Numbered from the stretch's first letter, positions 7,204 to 16,321 are shown. The stretch: DNA of 42,584 bases from Candidatus Rokuibacteriota bacterium (GCA_003220495.1 QHSP01000062.1:1-42584), one strand, 5' to 3'. A program made the numbers and translations. The notes: generated by a model not told the origin, from the sequence alone.

Positions 7204-8610
7204 ATGATGCGAAAGTGGTCGCTCGGGCTGCTCCTGCTTCTCGTCGTTTCCGTTCCCTTCTTGCTACTCAGCACCGGATCCGGCCGCGCTGACGACCGCG
7301 ACGACCGAGACCGGGAAAGGGCCAAAGGATCTGTCAAGCTTCTCAAGACGATTCCAGTTCCCGTCAGCACCATAAATGGCACGTCCGGCGCCATGTACTC
7401 CTTCGATATCAGCTTTGTCGATCCGGCGACTGGAACCTACTATCTCGCCGATCGCTCCAACAAGGCCGTCGACGTCGTCAACGCCAACACGGACACGATC
7501 GCTCCGCAGATTTTCCCGAACAACGGCCACGGCGCGTTCGCCGGGTTCGTGCCGTGCTCTCCCCCCGCCGGTGCCAACGATTGCGCCGGCCCCAACGGCG
7601 TCGTCGGTGCGTTTCCCTGGCTCTTCGTGACCGATGCTCCCAGCCGCGTGCTTTCGTTCGACCTGCGGACCAGTCCCCCCACGACTGTCAGCGAGGTCTT
7701 CACGAAGGCCGGCGAAAGGACCCGCGCAGATGAGCTTGCGTACGATCCGAGGGATGGGCTGCTCCTGGTGATCAACAATGCTTCAGATCCGCCGTTCGGC
7801 ACGTTGATCCAAGTCAACAAGGCGACTGGCGTCCTCACCGTCGTGAAGAACATCGACTTCGATGCGGCCCATGGCGTCGATGCCCAGAACGGCGCCGAGC
7901 AGCCAGTGTGGGATCCCGGCACCGGCAAGTTCTATCTCTCAATCCCCCAAATCGGGTCGACGCTCTCGCACGGAGGGGTCTTACGCATCTCGACGACCGG
8001 CACGGTGGAGGCGACCTATCCGGTCGAGTTCTGCTCCCCGGCCGGCCTCGCCCTCGGTCCCAAGCAAGATCTGCTCGTCGGCTGCAACACGGTGTTCGAT
8101 ACGGCGGGCGGCGTATGGACCGGGAATGCGGACCGGGACGCGAATTCCGCGAAGCCCAGGTATGTGATCCTGGACGCCAAAACGGGCAGCATCGACAAGA
8201 TCATCTTCGACGTCGGACCCGGAGACGAAGTCTGGTTCAACAAGGGTGACGGGAACTACTACACCGCATCTTCAGGTAGCCCTCTGGCCCCGAACGCCAT
8301 TACTCCGGCGCGGTCCCCACTCGGAACGGCGACGACCGCGCCGACGCTCACGGCCCAAGGCGCCGCGGTTCTCGGCGTGATCGACGCGGACCGACAGAAG
8401 CTGCTCCAACTCGTGCCGACGCTCAACGTTCCCGCCGTCCCGGCTTCCCAGCCCAACCCGCATCCCGCGGGGACCGCGCATTCGGTGGCCGCCAACGCCC
8501 GGAACAACCACGTGTTCGTACCCCTGGCGGCGAACAACGCCTTCCCCGACTGCCTGAAGGGCTGTATCGCGGTGTTTGCGAGGCCGTCGGAGGACGAAGG
8601 AGACGACTAG
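7204..8610 (+). CDS. secreted beta-propeller-like (YncE/SMP-30-like) protein
   Basis: The 468-residue product has a signal peptide (about 1-29, cleavage near GRA-D) and then an Asp/Arg-rich linker. Repeated strand units typical of propeller proteins follow: YYLADRSNKAVDVVNANTD, LFVTDAPSRVLSFDL, LAYDPRDGLLLVINNA, PVWDPGTGKFYLSIPQ and LAVLGVIDADRQKLLQLV-like blades. Four cysteines occur in two pairs, and the acidic tail ends EDEGDD. GGGAGG at 7191-7196 precedes the ATG at 7204. The role may be extracytoplasmic binding or lactonase-like; no catalytic residues are assigned. The next gene begins ten bases after the stop codon, so the two are probably co-transcribed. Confidence 0.75.
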   Translation: MMRKWSLGLLLLLVVSVPFLLLSTGSGRADDRDDRDRERAKGSVKLLKTIPVPVSTINGTSGAMYSFDISFVDPATGTYYLADRSNKAVDVVNANTDTIAPQIFPNNGHGAFAGFVPCSPPAGANDCAGPNGVVGAFPWLFVTDAPSRVLSFDLRTSPPTTVSEVFTKAGERTRADELAYDPRDGLLLVINNASDPPFGTLIQVNKATGVLTVVKNIDFDAAHGVDAQNGAEQPVWDPGTGKFYLSIPQIGSTLSHGGVLRISTTGTVEATYPVEFCSPAGLALGPKQDLLVGCNTVFDTAGGVWTGNADRDANSAKPRYVILDAKTGSIDKIIFDVGPGDEVWFNKGDGNYYTASSGSPLAPNAITPARSPLGTATTAPTLTAQGAAVLGVIDADRQKLLQLVPTLNVPAVPASQPNPHPAGTAHSVAANARNNHVFVPLAANNAFPDCLKGCIAVFARPSEDEGDD

Positions 8611-8619
8611 CCATCCGAT

Positions 8620-9231
8620 ATGGCTGAGGTGAGCGAGCGGCGCGATCGCGAGGTCGCGCCGCTCGTCTCTGCCGAGACGGTCGGGAAGGTCCTCGCTCGG
8701 CCCCTCCTCGGGCTCAACCTCCTCCTGGCCGGCCTCTCGGCCTTCTCTTCCATCCGCATCGTCCACGCCGTCTTCGCTCCCGACCTCCAATCACCATCTC
8801 GCGTCGCCCGGCCCCTCGCAGTAGCGGTCCCAAGCGATCACGGCGCCGTGCGGAGTTCGCGGTCCAGCGGAGTCTACGACGTGATCGCGACCAGGACCCT
8901 CTTCCATCCGAATCGTTCCGAGCCGAGATCCTTGGAAGCGATGGCTCCGATTCTGCCACCAGCGCCAACGTTGGCGCTCTATGGCGTGGCAATCAGCGAC
9001 GACACTCGAGTTGCGTTCGTTCAGGATCTCGTCACGAAGCAAATCCTGGGCTACAAGACCGGGGACAAACTGGCGGGCGGACAGGTAGAGCGGATCGAGC
9101 CGGATCGAGTGGTGATCATGCGAGCAGACGGGCCCATCGAAGTTCTGCTACACCAACCAAAGGAGTCTCAGGCGGTCGTGCCATCGGCTGAAGACGTTTC
9201 TCCACGCCGGTCCCGAGGCCGGCAGGAGTAA
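8620..9231 (+). CDS. GspC-like type II secretion inner-membrane protein, orphan
   Basis: The 203-residue product has a cytoplasmic N-terminus, one membrane segment (about 29-51) and a periplasmic linker. The homology region resembles GspC/PilP: YDVIATRTLFHPNRSE, then LALYGVAISDDTRVAFV and a strand pair with GYKTGDKLAGGQVERIEPD. In type II secretion GspC links the inner-membrane platform to the secretin. No PDZ domain follows and no other gsp gene is in the window, so it is an orphan or the end of a dispersed system. It may serve the secreted protein encoded just upstream. There is no clear ribosome site; the start at 8620 is the best available, with a GTG at 8629 as an alternative. Confidence 0.6.
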   Translation: MAEVSERRDREVAPLVSAETVGKVLARPLLGLNLLLAGLSAFSSIRIVHAVFAPDLQSPSRVARPLAVAVPSDHGAVRSSRSSGVYDVIATRTLFHPNRSEPRSLEAMAPILPPAPTLALYGVAISDDTRVAFVQDLVTKQILGYKTGDKLAGGQVERIEPDRVVIMRADGPIEVLLHQPKESQAVVPSAEDVSPRRSRGRQE

Positions 9232-9379
9232 ATGGTCCGCGCGGTCATCAGGACACGAGCTTGACGATCCGCGTGGCGCGTGCGAGAAGCTGAGCTCAGG
9301 TGGTGGTCTAGAGACGCGAATGCTCCGGCATGGTCGCCAGGCGCGCAGCGGACATGCGCGCGAAGGAAAGGAATGGGTC

Positions 9380-9817
9380 ATGGCACGCATCAAACACATC
9401 GCGTTGTCGACCGACGATCCCGTGAAGACCGCCGAGTTCTACAAGAACATCTTCGGGTTGAAGGAGCTGCGCCGGGAGCCCGCCGACACCGGCGCCCGCG
9501 GAGTCTGGCTGAGCGACGGCTACATCTACTTCGCCATCCTCAAGTTCGGCCACGAGGACACGCCCAACCTGGGCGAAGGCCCGTCCACCGTCAAGGGCAT
9601 CCACCACATCGGCTTTTACGTCGACGACCTCGAGGGGACGTCCACGTCTCTGGAAGAGGCCAGCTGCATGGAGTGCCCGGGCAGCAGCAAGGTCAACCGG
9701 AAATTCAAGGGCCCGGACGGGGTGATGATCGACGTGCGTGCCCGGGGCTGGGACGAGCAGATCAAGGCGCGGATGCAGCTCTATCAGCTGACCCCGGCGT
9801 CGACCCCGCCCGCGTAG
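9380..9817 (+). CDS. VOC-family (glyoxalase/dioxygenase fold) protein
   Basis: The 145-residue protein has two beta-alpha-beta-beta-beta modules: IKHIALSTDDPVKTAEFY (His6) and a second starting GIHHIGFYVDDLEG (His75, His76). Members bind a divalent metal and perform isomerase, dioxygenase or epimerase reactions. The ATG at 9380 was chosen because the longer frame adds a non-family Arg-rich leader and AAGGAAAGGAA lies just upstream. It is 96 bases ahead of the amidohydrolase gene, and a separate promoter may drive that gene. Confidence 0.85.
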   Translation: MARIKHIALSTDDPVKTAEFYKNIFGLKELRREPADTGARGVWLSDGYIYFAILKFGHEDTPNLGEGPSTVKGIHHIGFYVDDLEGTSTSLEEASCMECPGSSKVNRKFKGPDGVMIDVRARGWDEQIKARMQLYQLTPASTPPA

Positions 9818-9856
9818 GCTCGGGGGCGCGACCGGCGGGCGCGACGGCGGTCGAAC

Positions 9857-9885
9857 TTTACCGCGGCAAGACAAGAGCGTAACAT
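9857..9885 (+). promoter_or_regulatory. putative sigma-70 promoter of the first amidohydrolase
   Basis: TTTACC (9857-9862), a 17-base spacer and TAACAT (9880-9885), each matching four of six consensus bases, lie 28 bases ahead of the ATG at 9914. A GGAGGG ribosome site is in between. Confidence 0.4.
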
Positions 9886-9913
9886 CGGGCCATCCTCGAG
9901 AGGGAGGGCTCGA

Positions 9914-11056
9914 ATGCGTTACACGCGGATCTCGGCCGACTGCCACATCGACATGCCGTGGATGCCCCCGGACCTCTTCACGTCGAACGCCTCCGCCGCC
10001 CTCAAGGAGCGGATGCCGTACGTGGCGGACGGGCCGGACGGACCGCACTGGACCTGCAAGAACGGCACGTCGTTCGGCCTGGTCTGCGGTGTCGGCCCGG
10101 GCGGCGCGAAGCTGGTCCCGGGCCAGAACTATCGCGTCGACAAGATGGCGGCGACCGGCCTCTATGACGACGCCAAGCGCGGCATCCGGCGCGTGATCGA
10201 TCCACACCTCCGGGTGAAGGACGCCGAGCTCGACGGCGTCGACGCCGAGGTCATCTTCGGCATCCTCGGCGCGGCCACGCGGCTCAACGATCACGACGCG
10301 GCCAAAGAGATGTTCCGCATCTATAACGACTGGCTCGTCGGCTTCTGCCGTCCGTACCCGGACCGTCACATCGGCTTGGCCTGTTTGCCGTACGGCGACA
10401 TCGACGCCGCGGTGAAGGAGATCCATCGCGTCGCCAAGATGGGGCTGCGCGGGCTCGAGCTCTCCTGCTCCTGGGACATGGAGCCGATGTGGCATCCCGT
10501 CTGGGAGCCGCTCTGGCAGGCCGTCGAGGAGGTGAACCTGCCGCTGCACTTCCACACGTTCCCCTCGATGCCGCCGGGCGTGCGTGAGAAGGCGACCGGG
10601 CTCACGCGCCGCGCCGCGATGTTCACCGGCGTGTCCGCCTTCCAGATGAACCTCGTCAACATCCTGGCCGCCATCGTCGGCGCCGCGGTCCTCGAGCGCC
10701 ATCCGCGCCTCCGGATCTCGTTCGGCGAGAGTGGCATCGGCTGGATCCCCTACGCGCTCGATCGCATGGACTTCGAGTGGGAGGATCGCTTCCGCGACCT
10801 CGGCCTCACCATGAAGCCGAGCGACTACTGGCGCCGCCAGTGCAAGGCCACGTTCCAGTTCGACCGGATCGGCACCAAGCTCATCGAGGACATGGGTGAG
10901 GAAACGATCATGTGGGCCTCGGACTATCCGCACACCGACGGCGTGTGGCCCGAGTCGTCGAAGTACATCGAGGAGCAGTTCGGCCACCTGCCGGCCGACG
11001 TCGTGCGCAAGATCACCTGCGAGAACGCCGGGAAGTTCTACGGGCTGATGAATTGA
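9914..11056 (+). CDS. ACMSD-type TIM-barrel amidohydrolase (copy 1)
   Basis: The 380-residue product belongs to the amidohydrolase_2 family, metal-dependent decarboxylases or hydrolases such as aminocarboxymuconate-semialdehyde decarboxylase. Visible metal and active-site motifs are DCHID at 9-13, LHFHTF (His212, His214), SFGESGIGW (Glu272) and ASDYPH (Asp337). The first motif has Asp13 where the classic HxH has its second His. A long copy is present at 26238 with the same length and motifs, and the blocks LPYGDIDAAV, SWDMEPMWHP and YWRRQCKATFQ are identical or nearly so. The likely substrate is an aromatic-derived acid, inferred from family. The ATG at 9914 follows GGGAGGG. Confidence 0.88.
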   Translation: MRYTRISADCHIDMPWMPPDLFTSNASAALKERMPYVADGPDGPHWTCKNGTSFGLVCGVGPGGAKLVPGQNYRVDKMAATGLYDDAKRGIRRVIDPHLRVKDAELDGVDAEVIFGILGAATRLNDHDAAKEMFRIYNDWLVGFCRPYPDRHIGLACLPYGDIDAAVKEIHRVAKMGLRGLELSCSWDMEPMWHPVWEPLWQAVEEVNLPLHFHTFPSMPPGVREKATGLTRRAAMFTGVSAFQMNLVNILAAIVGAAVLERHPRLRISFGESGIGWIPYALDRMDFEWEDRFRDLGLTMKPSDYWRRQCKATFQFDRIGTKLIEDMGEETIMWASDYPHTDGVWPESSKYIEEQFGHLPADVVRKITCENAGKFYGLMN

Positions 11057-11058
11057 AC

Positions 11059-11086
11059 GTGGGGGGGCCCCGAAATGGCCCCCCAC
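11059..11086. terminator. GC-rich hairpin between convergent genes
   Basis: GTGGGGGG plus CC pairs with GGCCCCCCAC around CCGAAAT, with one unpaired G. It begins three bases after the amidohydrolase stop. No T run follows, so it may act only as a weak or rho-assisted terminator or as a transcript-end stabiliser. Confidence 0.4.
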
Positions 11087-11166
11087 ACCCCCCCGACGCT
11101 TGGACGCGCGCGCAACCCGAGCGGTCCGGACACCAGCGTGGCCGCACCGCCGAGAAATAGCGCGCT

Positions 11167-12375
11167 TCAGGCGCGCGCCGTCGCGGCCGGCCCTTTCTCG
11201 AGGAAGCGTAGCGCCACCGCGACGTGCATCGCGATGCCGTTGGCCAGCGCCGACTCGTTCACCTGCATCCGCGGCGAGTGGTTCGGGAACGCCGGGTCGG
11301 TCTCCGGCCGCGTGCTCAGGTTCGCGATCGTGCCGGGCACGCGCTGGAGCACATACGAGAAATCCTCGCTCGCCATGATCGGATGGCTCGCCGCGTGGAC
11401 CGCCTCCGGCCCGAGCAGCTCGCGCGCGGTATCGAGCACGAAGCCGGCGAAGCCCTCGTCGTTCACGGTGACGGGGTAACCGCGGATCAGCTGCACGTCG
11501 GCCTCCGCCCCGTGGGCTGACGCGACGCCCTCGGCCACCCGCCGCACGCCGTCGAGCACGCGCTCGCGCGTCGGCTCCGACACCGTACGGATCGTGCCGA
11601 GCAGGCTCGCCGTATCGGGAATCACGTTCCGCGTCGTCCCGGCTTCGATCTTCGCGACGGTCACGACCGCCGGATCGAACACGTGGACCCGCCGCGTCAC
11701 CAGGGTCTGAAACGCCTGCACGATCTCGCACGCGATCGGGATCGGATCCAGACAGTCGTGCGGCGCCGAGGCGTGGCCTCCCTTGCCGCGCACGACGATC
11801 TGCAAGGTGTCGCCGGAGGCCATGGCCGCGCCCGGGCGGGCCGAAATCGAGCCGGCGGTCATCCGGTGGGTCACGTGCAGCGCGAAGGCGCCGCTCGGCG
11901 CGGCCGCCCCGTCGAGCAATCCCTCCTCGATCATGACGCGCGCGCCGTGATAGCCCTCCTCGCCGGGCTGCAGCATGAACAGCACCGAGCCGGCCAGCGA
12001 GTCACGACGGCGGGAGAGCAAGCGCGCGGCGCCGACGAGCATCGCCGTGTGAGCGTCGTGGCCGCACGCGTGCATCCGGCCGTCCACCTCTGACGCGAAC
12101 GGCAGCCCCGTCTCCTCCGGCATCGGCAGCGCGTCCATGTCGGCCCGCAGCAAGATCGTGGGGCCGGGCCGGGCACCGGTGAGCTTCGCGACGACCGACG
12201 TCGTGCGCCGCCCCGTCCGGACGTCGAGCCCCAGGCCCTCGAGCGCCTCGAGCACGGTCGCCTGCGTCCGCGGCAGGGTCAGCCCCAGCTCCGGATGCCG
12301 GTGGATGCGACGGCGAAGCTGGATGGTGTCGTCCAGGATGCTCTTGGCGTCGGCGAGGATCGCGGCGGTGTTCAT
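11167..12375 (-). CDS. M20 family amidohydrolase (hippurate/IAA-amino acid hydrolase-like)
   Basis: The 402-residue zinc amidase has the M20D signatures RRIHRHPELG (22-31), RADMDALP (77-84), MHACGHDAHTAML (101-113; Cys104, His106) and LQPGEEG (135-141; Glu139 as the probable base), plus ASEDFSY near the C-terminus. These enzymes hydrolyse N-acyl or aryl-amino acid amides in the cytoplasm. The ATG at 12375 is seven bases from a perfect TATAAT on the same strand, implying a leaderless message. It is divergent from an oligopeptide-type binding protein gene, which may supply its substrate. Confidence 0.92.
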   Translation of the reverse strand: MNTAAILADAKSILDDTIQLRRRIHRHPELGLTLPRTQATVLEALEGLGLDVRTGRRTTSVVAKLTGARPGPTILLRADMDALPMPEETGLPFASEVDGRMHACGHDAHTAMLVGAARLLSRRRDSLAGSVLFMLQPGEEGYHGARVMIEEGLLDGAAAPSGAFALHVTHRMTAGSISARPGAAMASGDTLQIVVRGKGGHASAPHDCLDPIPIACEIVQAFQTLVTRRVHVFDPAVVTVAKIEAGTTRNVIPDTASLLGTIRTVSEPTRERVLDGVRRVAEGVASAHGAEADVQLIRGYPVTVNDEGFAGFVLDTARELLGPEAVHAASHPIMASEDFSYVLQRVPGTIANLSTRPETDPAFPNHSPRMQVNESALANGIAMHVAVALRFLEKGPAATARA

Positions 12376-12382
12376 GGAGCAG

Positions 12383-12388
12383 ATTATA
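12383..12388 (-). promoter_or_regulatory. perfect TATAAT seven bases before an ATG
   Basis: On the minus strand TATAAT (12388 to 12383) is followed by seven bases and then the ATG of the M20 amidase. A start site at or within a base or two of the ATG is expected. No convincing -35 is present at 17 bases, and no ribosome site fits between. Confidence 0.5.
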
Positions 12389-12474
12389 AACGCCTCGACG
12401 GTGTATGCTTCGGCGTCGTAGTGCCTGGATCACGCCAACAAGCAACGCTTTCGATCGATGGAACGGAGGAAGCT

Positions 12475-14019
12475 GTGAGGGCTCGTCGCTCGTCCCGGAC
12501 GCTCGCGCTCTTGCTCGCCCTGGCCGTCGCGGTGCTCGCGCCGATGTCCGCCTCGGCCGCGGCCGGGCCGGAAGGGCAGCTCACGATTGCTGTCCACGTG
12601 TCTCTGGCGCCGGCCTGGTTCGATCCCGCCGAAACGCCGGGTGTCATCACCCCCTTTCTGACGCTGTACGCGCTCCATGACGCGCTCGTGAAACCGATGC
12701 CCGGCAACGCCTTTGCGCCGAGCCTTGCCGAATCGTGGACGGCCTCGAAGGACGGCCTCACGTATGAGTTTCTCCTGCGCAAGAACGTCAAGTTCCACAA
12801 CGGCGACCCGGTCACCGCCGAGGACGTGAAGTTCTCGTTCGAGCGCTACAAGGGCGCGGGGGCCTCAACCTTGAAGGCCCGGGTGGCATCGGTCGAGATC
12901 GTCGACCCACTCCGCGTACGATTTCGGTTCAAGCAGCCGTGGCCCGACTTCATGACGTTCTACGCCACGCCCGCCACCGGCGCGGCCTGGATCGTCCCGA
13001 AGAAATATGCCGAGCGCGTGGGCGACGAGGGTTTCAAGAAGGCGCCGATCGGCGCCGGGCCATACCGCTTCGTGTCGTTCAATCCCGGCGTCGAGCTCGT
13101 GGTCGAGGCGAACGAGGACTTCTGGCGCAAGACGCCCGCGGTCAAGCGCCTCGTCCTCAAATCGGTGCCCGACGAAGCGACGCGCCTGGCCATGCTCAAG
13201 CGCGCCGAAGCCGACGTCGCGTACTCGATCCGCGGCCCGAACGCCGAAGAGGTGAAGCGGACGGCGGGCCTCACGCTCAAGCCGACGTCCCCGACTTTCA
13301 CGGAATGGATCGTGTTCACCGAGCAGTTCGACCCGAAGTCGCCGTGGGCGGACCAGCGCGTGCGGCTGGCCGCGAACCTCGCGATCGATCGCAAGACGAT
13401 CAACGAGGCCGAGTACCTCGGGTACGGCAAGCTGGCGTTCTCGATGATCCCCCGGGACTTCGAGTTCCACTGGGCGCCGCCGGCGTACCCGTTCGACCCC
13501 GCGAAGGCCAAGCAGCTCCTCGCCGAAGCCGGCTATCCGAGGGGCTTCGACGCGGTCGAGATGGCGACCGACGCCGTCTACGCACCGGAGGCCGAGGCCG
13601 TGATCAACGGCTTTCAGGCCGTCGGGATCCGGTCGCGCCTCAGGCCGATGGAGCGCGCGGGGTTCTACAAGGCGGATCAGGAGAAGACGTTCAAGCGTCT
13701 CGTCCGCGTCGGCAGCGCGGCCGCCGGCAACGCGTCGACCCGCATCGAGGCGTTCGTGATCTCCACGGGTATTCGCTCGTACGGCGGCTACCCGGACATC
13801 GACGCGCTCTTCCGCGATCAGGCGGCTGAGATGGACAAAAAGCGCCGCGAGGCGATGCTGCACAAGATCCAGCAGCTGATGCACGAACGGGCGATGTTCG
13901 CGCCGATCGTCGAGCCGGCGCTGATGATCGGCGTCGGCGCCCGGTTGGCCGAGCTGCCGACGATCACCGGCCACCCGTACCTGTCGCCGTACGAAGACCT
14001 GAAGCTCAAGGCGCGCTGA
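12475..14019 (+). CDS. ABC transporter substrate-binding protein (SBP_bac_5, peptide/nickel class)
   Basis: The product is 514 residues from the GTG at 12475, which has GGAGGA at 12465-12470 four bases before it. The longer open frame from 12295 is rejected because it reads back through the divergent amidase and lacks a signal peptide at its start. An Arg-rich signal peptide occupies about 1-29. Family landmarks are LAESWTASKDGLTYEFLLRK, VKFHNGDPVTAEDVKFSFER and GAGPYRFVSFNPG, plus the late AFDP/AKAKQLLAEAGYP region. It binds a peptide-like or opine-like solute in the periplasm. No permease or ATPase gene is adjacent, so partners must be elsewhere. The neighbouring M20 amidase is a plausible user of the imported compound (inference). 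Confidence 0.9.
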   Translation: MRARRSSRTLALLLALAVAVLAPMSASAAAGPEGQLTIAVHVSLAPAWFDPAETPGVITPFLTLYALHDALVKPMPGNAFAPSLAESWTASKDGLTYEFLLRKNVKFHNGDPVTAEDVKFSFERYKGAGASTLKARVASVEIVDPLRVRFRFKQPWPDFMTFYATPATGAAWIVPKKYAERVGDEGFKKAPIGAGPYRFVSFNPGVELVVEANEDFWRKTPAVKRLVLKSVPDEATRLAMLKRAEADVAYSIRGPNAEEVKRTAGLTLKPTSPTFTEWIVFTEQFDPKSPWADQRVRLAANLAIDRKTINEAEYLGYGKLAFSMIPRDFEFHWAPPAYPFDPAKAKQLLAEAGYPRGFDAVEMATDAVYAPEAEAVINGFQAVGIRSRLRPMERAGFYKADQEKTFKRLVRVGSAAAGNASTRIEAFVISTGIRSYGGYPDIDALFRDQAAEMDKKRREAMLHKIQQLMHERAMFAPIVEPALMIGVGARLAELPTITGHPYLSPYEDLKLKAR

Positions 14020-14060
14020 CCAATGGAGGTTGCGCGCCGCAAACCGAGGAGGTTTCGTTC

Positions 14061-15071
14061 ATGGCACAGACGATGAAGGCATGGTTCGCGGTTCCCGGGC
14101 CCGAGGGCGCGGTCTTCGAGCTGCGCGAGACTCCGGTGTCCGCGCCGGGCCCGGGCCAGGTGGCGGTCGCCGTGCGAGCGGCCGGCACCAATCGCGGCGA
14201 GCTGATTCGCGGCGCGGCGCTGAAGGCGGGGAGCGCGCCGGCCAGCCCCGCGCGAGCGGGTACGGAGTTCGCGGGTGAGATCGCGGCCGTCGGCGATGGG
14301 GTAAGCGCCTGGCAGCCGGGCGATCGCGTCATGGGCCGCGCGGTCGGTAGCTATGCGAAGTCCGTTATCGCCCATCAGCGAGCGCTCATGAAAATCCCGG
14401 GCGGCATGTCGTGGGCCGAGGCCGCGGCGATTCCCAACGTGTTCGTCACCGCGCACGACGCGCTGGTGACCAACGCCGCCGCCCGGCCCGGCGAGGCGGT
14501 GATGGTGACGGCGGGACCGTCGGGCGTCGGCACGGCGGCCATCCAGATCGCGCGCCACATCGGCGCGAACCCGGTGATCGCGACCACGCGGACACCGGCC
14601 AAGGCCGACGCGCTGCGCGCCCTGGGCGCGCACGAGGTCGTCGACGCGCGCGACGCCACCAAGTGGGTCGATGCCGTGATGCGCGCGACGGGCGGCCGCG
14701 GCGTCGACGTCATCATCGACCACGTCGGCGGCCCGATGCTGGCCGACAACATCCGGGTGCTGGCACTCAAGGCTCGGCTCGTGAGCGTGGGCCGCAACGC
14801 GGGCCGGGTCGGCGACTGCGATCTGGACGAGATCGCGCGCAAGCGCGCCTCGATCATCGGCGTCACCTTCCGCACGCGCACGCCCGAGGAATCGCTCGCG
14901 TGCAGCGAGCGCTTCACCGCTCACCTGCTCGACGCCATCGCGAAGGGCGCGCTCAAGCCCGTGCTCGACCGCACCTTCCCGTTCGAGCGGCTCACCGACG
15001 CGCACAAATACATGCTGAGCGACGCGCAGACCGGGAAGATCGTGCTGCTGGTGGACGAGGGCGGGCGCTAG
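14061..15071 (+). CDS. zinc-independent quinone oxidoreductase-like MDR protein
   Basis: The 336-residue protein of the medium-chain dehydrogenase/reductase family has an N-terminal GroES-like part (AAGTNRGELIRG at 41-52, AGTEFAGEIAAVG at 66-78, GDRVMG) and a Rossmann domain with VTAGPSGVGTAAIQIA (149-164). GVDVIIDHVGGPML and a typical IVLLVDEGGR end follow. The catalytic zinc cysteine is absent, as in NADPH:quinone reductases. AGGAGG lies eight bases before the ATG. It is 41 bases after the binding-protein stop and 15 bases before the MetE-like gene, probably one transcript. Confidence 0.9.
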   Translation: MAQTMKAWFAVPGPEGAVFELRETPVSAPGPGQVAVAVRAAGTNRGELIRGAALKAGSAPASPARAGTEFAGEIAAVGDGVSAWQPGDRVMGRAVGSYAKSVIAHQRALMKIPGGMSWAEAAAIPNVFVTAHDALVTNAAARPGEAVMVTAGPSGVGTAAIQIARHIGANPVIATTRTPAKADALRALGAHEVVDARDATKWVDAVMRATGGRGVDVIIDHVGGPMLADNIRVLALKARLVSVGRNAGRVGDCDLDEIARKRASIIGVTFRTRTPEESLACSERFTAHLLDAIAKGALKPVLDRTFPFERLTDAHKYMLSDAQTGKIVLLVDEGGR

Positions 15072-15086
15072 CGCCGCGCGCGGACG

Positions 15087-16283
15087 ATGAAGACCAGCGC
15101 CGATCGCATCCTGACCACGCACGTCGGCAGCATGCCGCGGCCGGAGAGCGTCAAGGCGCTGCTCCGGGCCCGGCTGGCCGGCCAGGCCGTGAACGACGCC
15201 GAGCTGTCGTCGCGAGTGCAAGAGGCCGTCGCCGAGGCCGTGCGCGGCCAGGCACACGTCGGCATCGACGTCGTCTCGGACGGCGAGATGTCCAAGACAA
15301 GCTTCCTCGCCTACACCGACGAGCGCCTGACTGGCTTCGTCGCGATGAAGACCGATGATCCGGGCGTTCCGTCGACCAACCCTGGCGGCTCGTGGGCGCG
15401 CCGGATCGATACGCGGCGCGAGTGGCGCGCGTTCCGCGACTACTACGAGGAATACCTGCCGCGCGCGATGCCCCCCTCGACCCGCCCCACGGTGTGTCAG
15501 GGGCCGATCTCGTACAAGGGCCAGGCGCTGCTCCGGAGAGACCTCGACACCTTCAAGGAGGCTCTGAGCGGCATCGGGGTCGAGGAAGCGTTCGTGCCCG
15601 CGATCGCGCCGGCCATGGTCGGCCGAGGGCAAAATCAGTACTACAAGACGGAAGAAGAGTACGTGTTCGCGCTCGCGGAGGCGTTGAAGACCGAATACAA
15701 GGCGATCGTGGACGCGGGATTCATCCTCCAGATCGACGACCCCGGGCTCGGCGAGACGTGGGACATGATGATCCCGGCGCCGTCACTCGAGGAGTACCGG
15801 CGGACTCAGACTCGAAACATCGACGCGCTCAACCACGCGCTCGCCGGCATCGCCGAGGAGCGCGTGCGCTATCACCTCTGCTGGGGCAGCTGGCAGGGGC
15901 CGCACGTGCATGATCTCGGCCTGCGCGATATCGTCGACCTCGTGCTGCGCGTCAAGGCCCAGGCCTATTCGGTGGAGGCGGCGACGCCGCGCCACGCCTA
16001 CGAGTGGCGCGTGTGGGAAGACGTGAAGCTCCCGGATGGCAAGCTGCTCATTCCCGGCGTCATCGCGCACACCACCGCGGTGGTGGAGCATCCCGAGACG
16101 GTGGCCGAGCGGATCACGAACTTCGCCCGGCTGGTCGGCCGCGAGCGGGTCATCGCCGGCGTCGATTGTGGCTTCGCGCAGGGCGCCCTGTACCAGCGCC
16201 AGCATCCCTCGGTGATGTGGGCGAAGTTCGAGGCGCTGGTCGCCGGCGCGCGACTCGCATCGGAGCGGCTCCGCCGGCGCTGA
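15087..16283 (+). CDS. MetE C-terminal-domain-like (cobalamin-independent methionine synthase family) protein, copy 1
   Basis: The 398-residue protein is equivalent to the C-terminal catalytic barrel of MetE. It opens with TTHVGSMPRP and has SDGEMSK (64-70), QGPISYKG (138-145), QIDDPGL and LCWGSWQGPH. All four zinc ligands of the family can be placed: His263, Cys265, Glu297 and Cys361 (VDCGF). The N-terminal half of full-length MetE is missing, as in the short archaeal-type enzymes, so methyl donor and acceptor need not be folate and homocysteine. A second copy runs off the right edge of the window. The start at 15087 has only a weak ribosome site and may rely on coupling to the upstream gene. 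Confidence 0.88.
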   Translation: MKTSADRILTTHVGSMPRPESVKALLRARLAGQAVNDAELSSRVQEAVAEAVRGQAHVGIDVVSDGEMSKTSFLAYTDERLTGFVAMKTDDPGVPSTNPGGSWARRIDTRREWRAFRDYYEEYLPRAMPPSTRPTVCQGPISYKGQALLRRDLDTFKEALSGIGVEEAFVPAIAPAMVGRGQNQYYKTEEEYVFALAEALKTEYKAIVDAGFILQIDDPGLGETWDMMIPAPSLEEYRRTQTRNIDALNHALAGIAEERVRYHLCWGSWQGPHVHDLGLRDIVDLVLRVKAQAYSVEAATPRHAYEWRVWEDVKLPDGKLLIPGVIAHTTAVVEHPETVAERITNFARLVGRERVIAGVDCGFAQGALYQRQHPSVMWAKFEALVAGARLASERLRRR

Positions 16284-16321
16284 AGATTCTCGAGGTATCG
16301 AAATGAGGTAGGATCGCCGGC

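Noticed and set aside
9308-11731. An 807-codon minus-strand open frame
   Set aside because: Antisense to the VOC and amidohydrolase genes and overlapping the M20 gene in another frame; composition is low-complexity Arg/Ala/Gly.
12295-12474. Longer N-terminus for the peptide-type binding protein
   Set aside because: It would hide the signal peptide inside the protein and overlap the divergent M20 gene; the GTG at 12475 has a good ribosome site.
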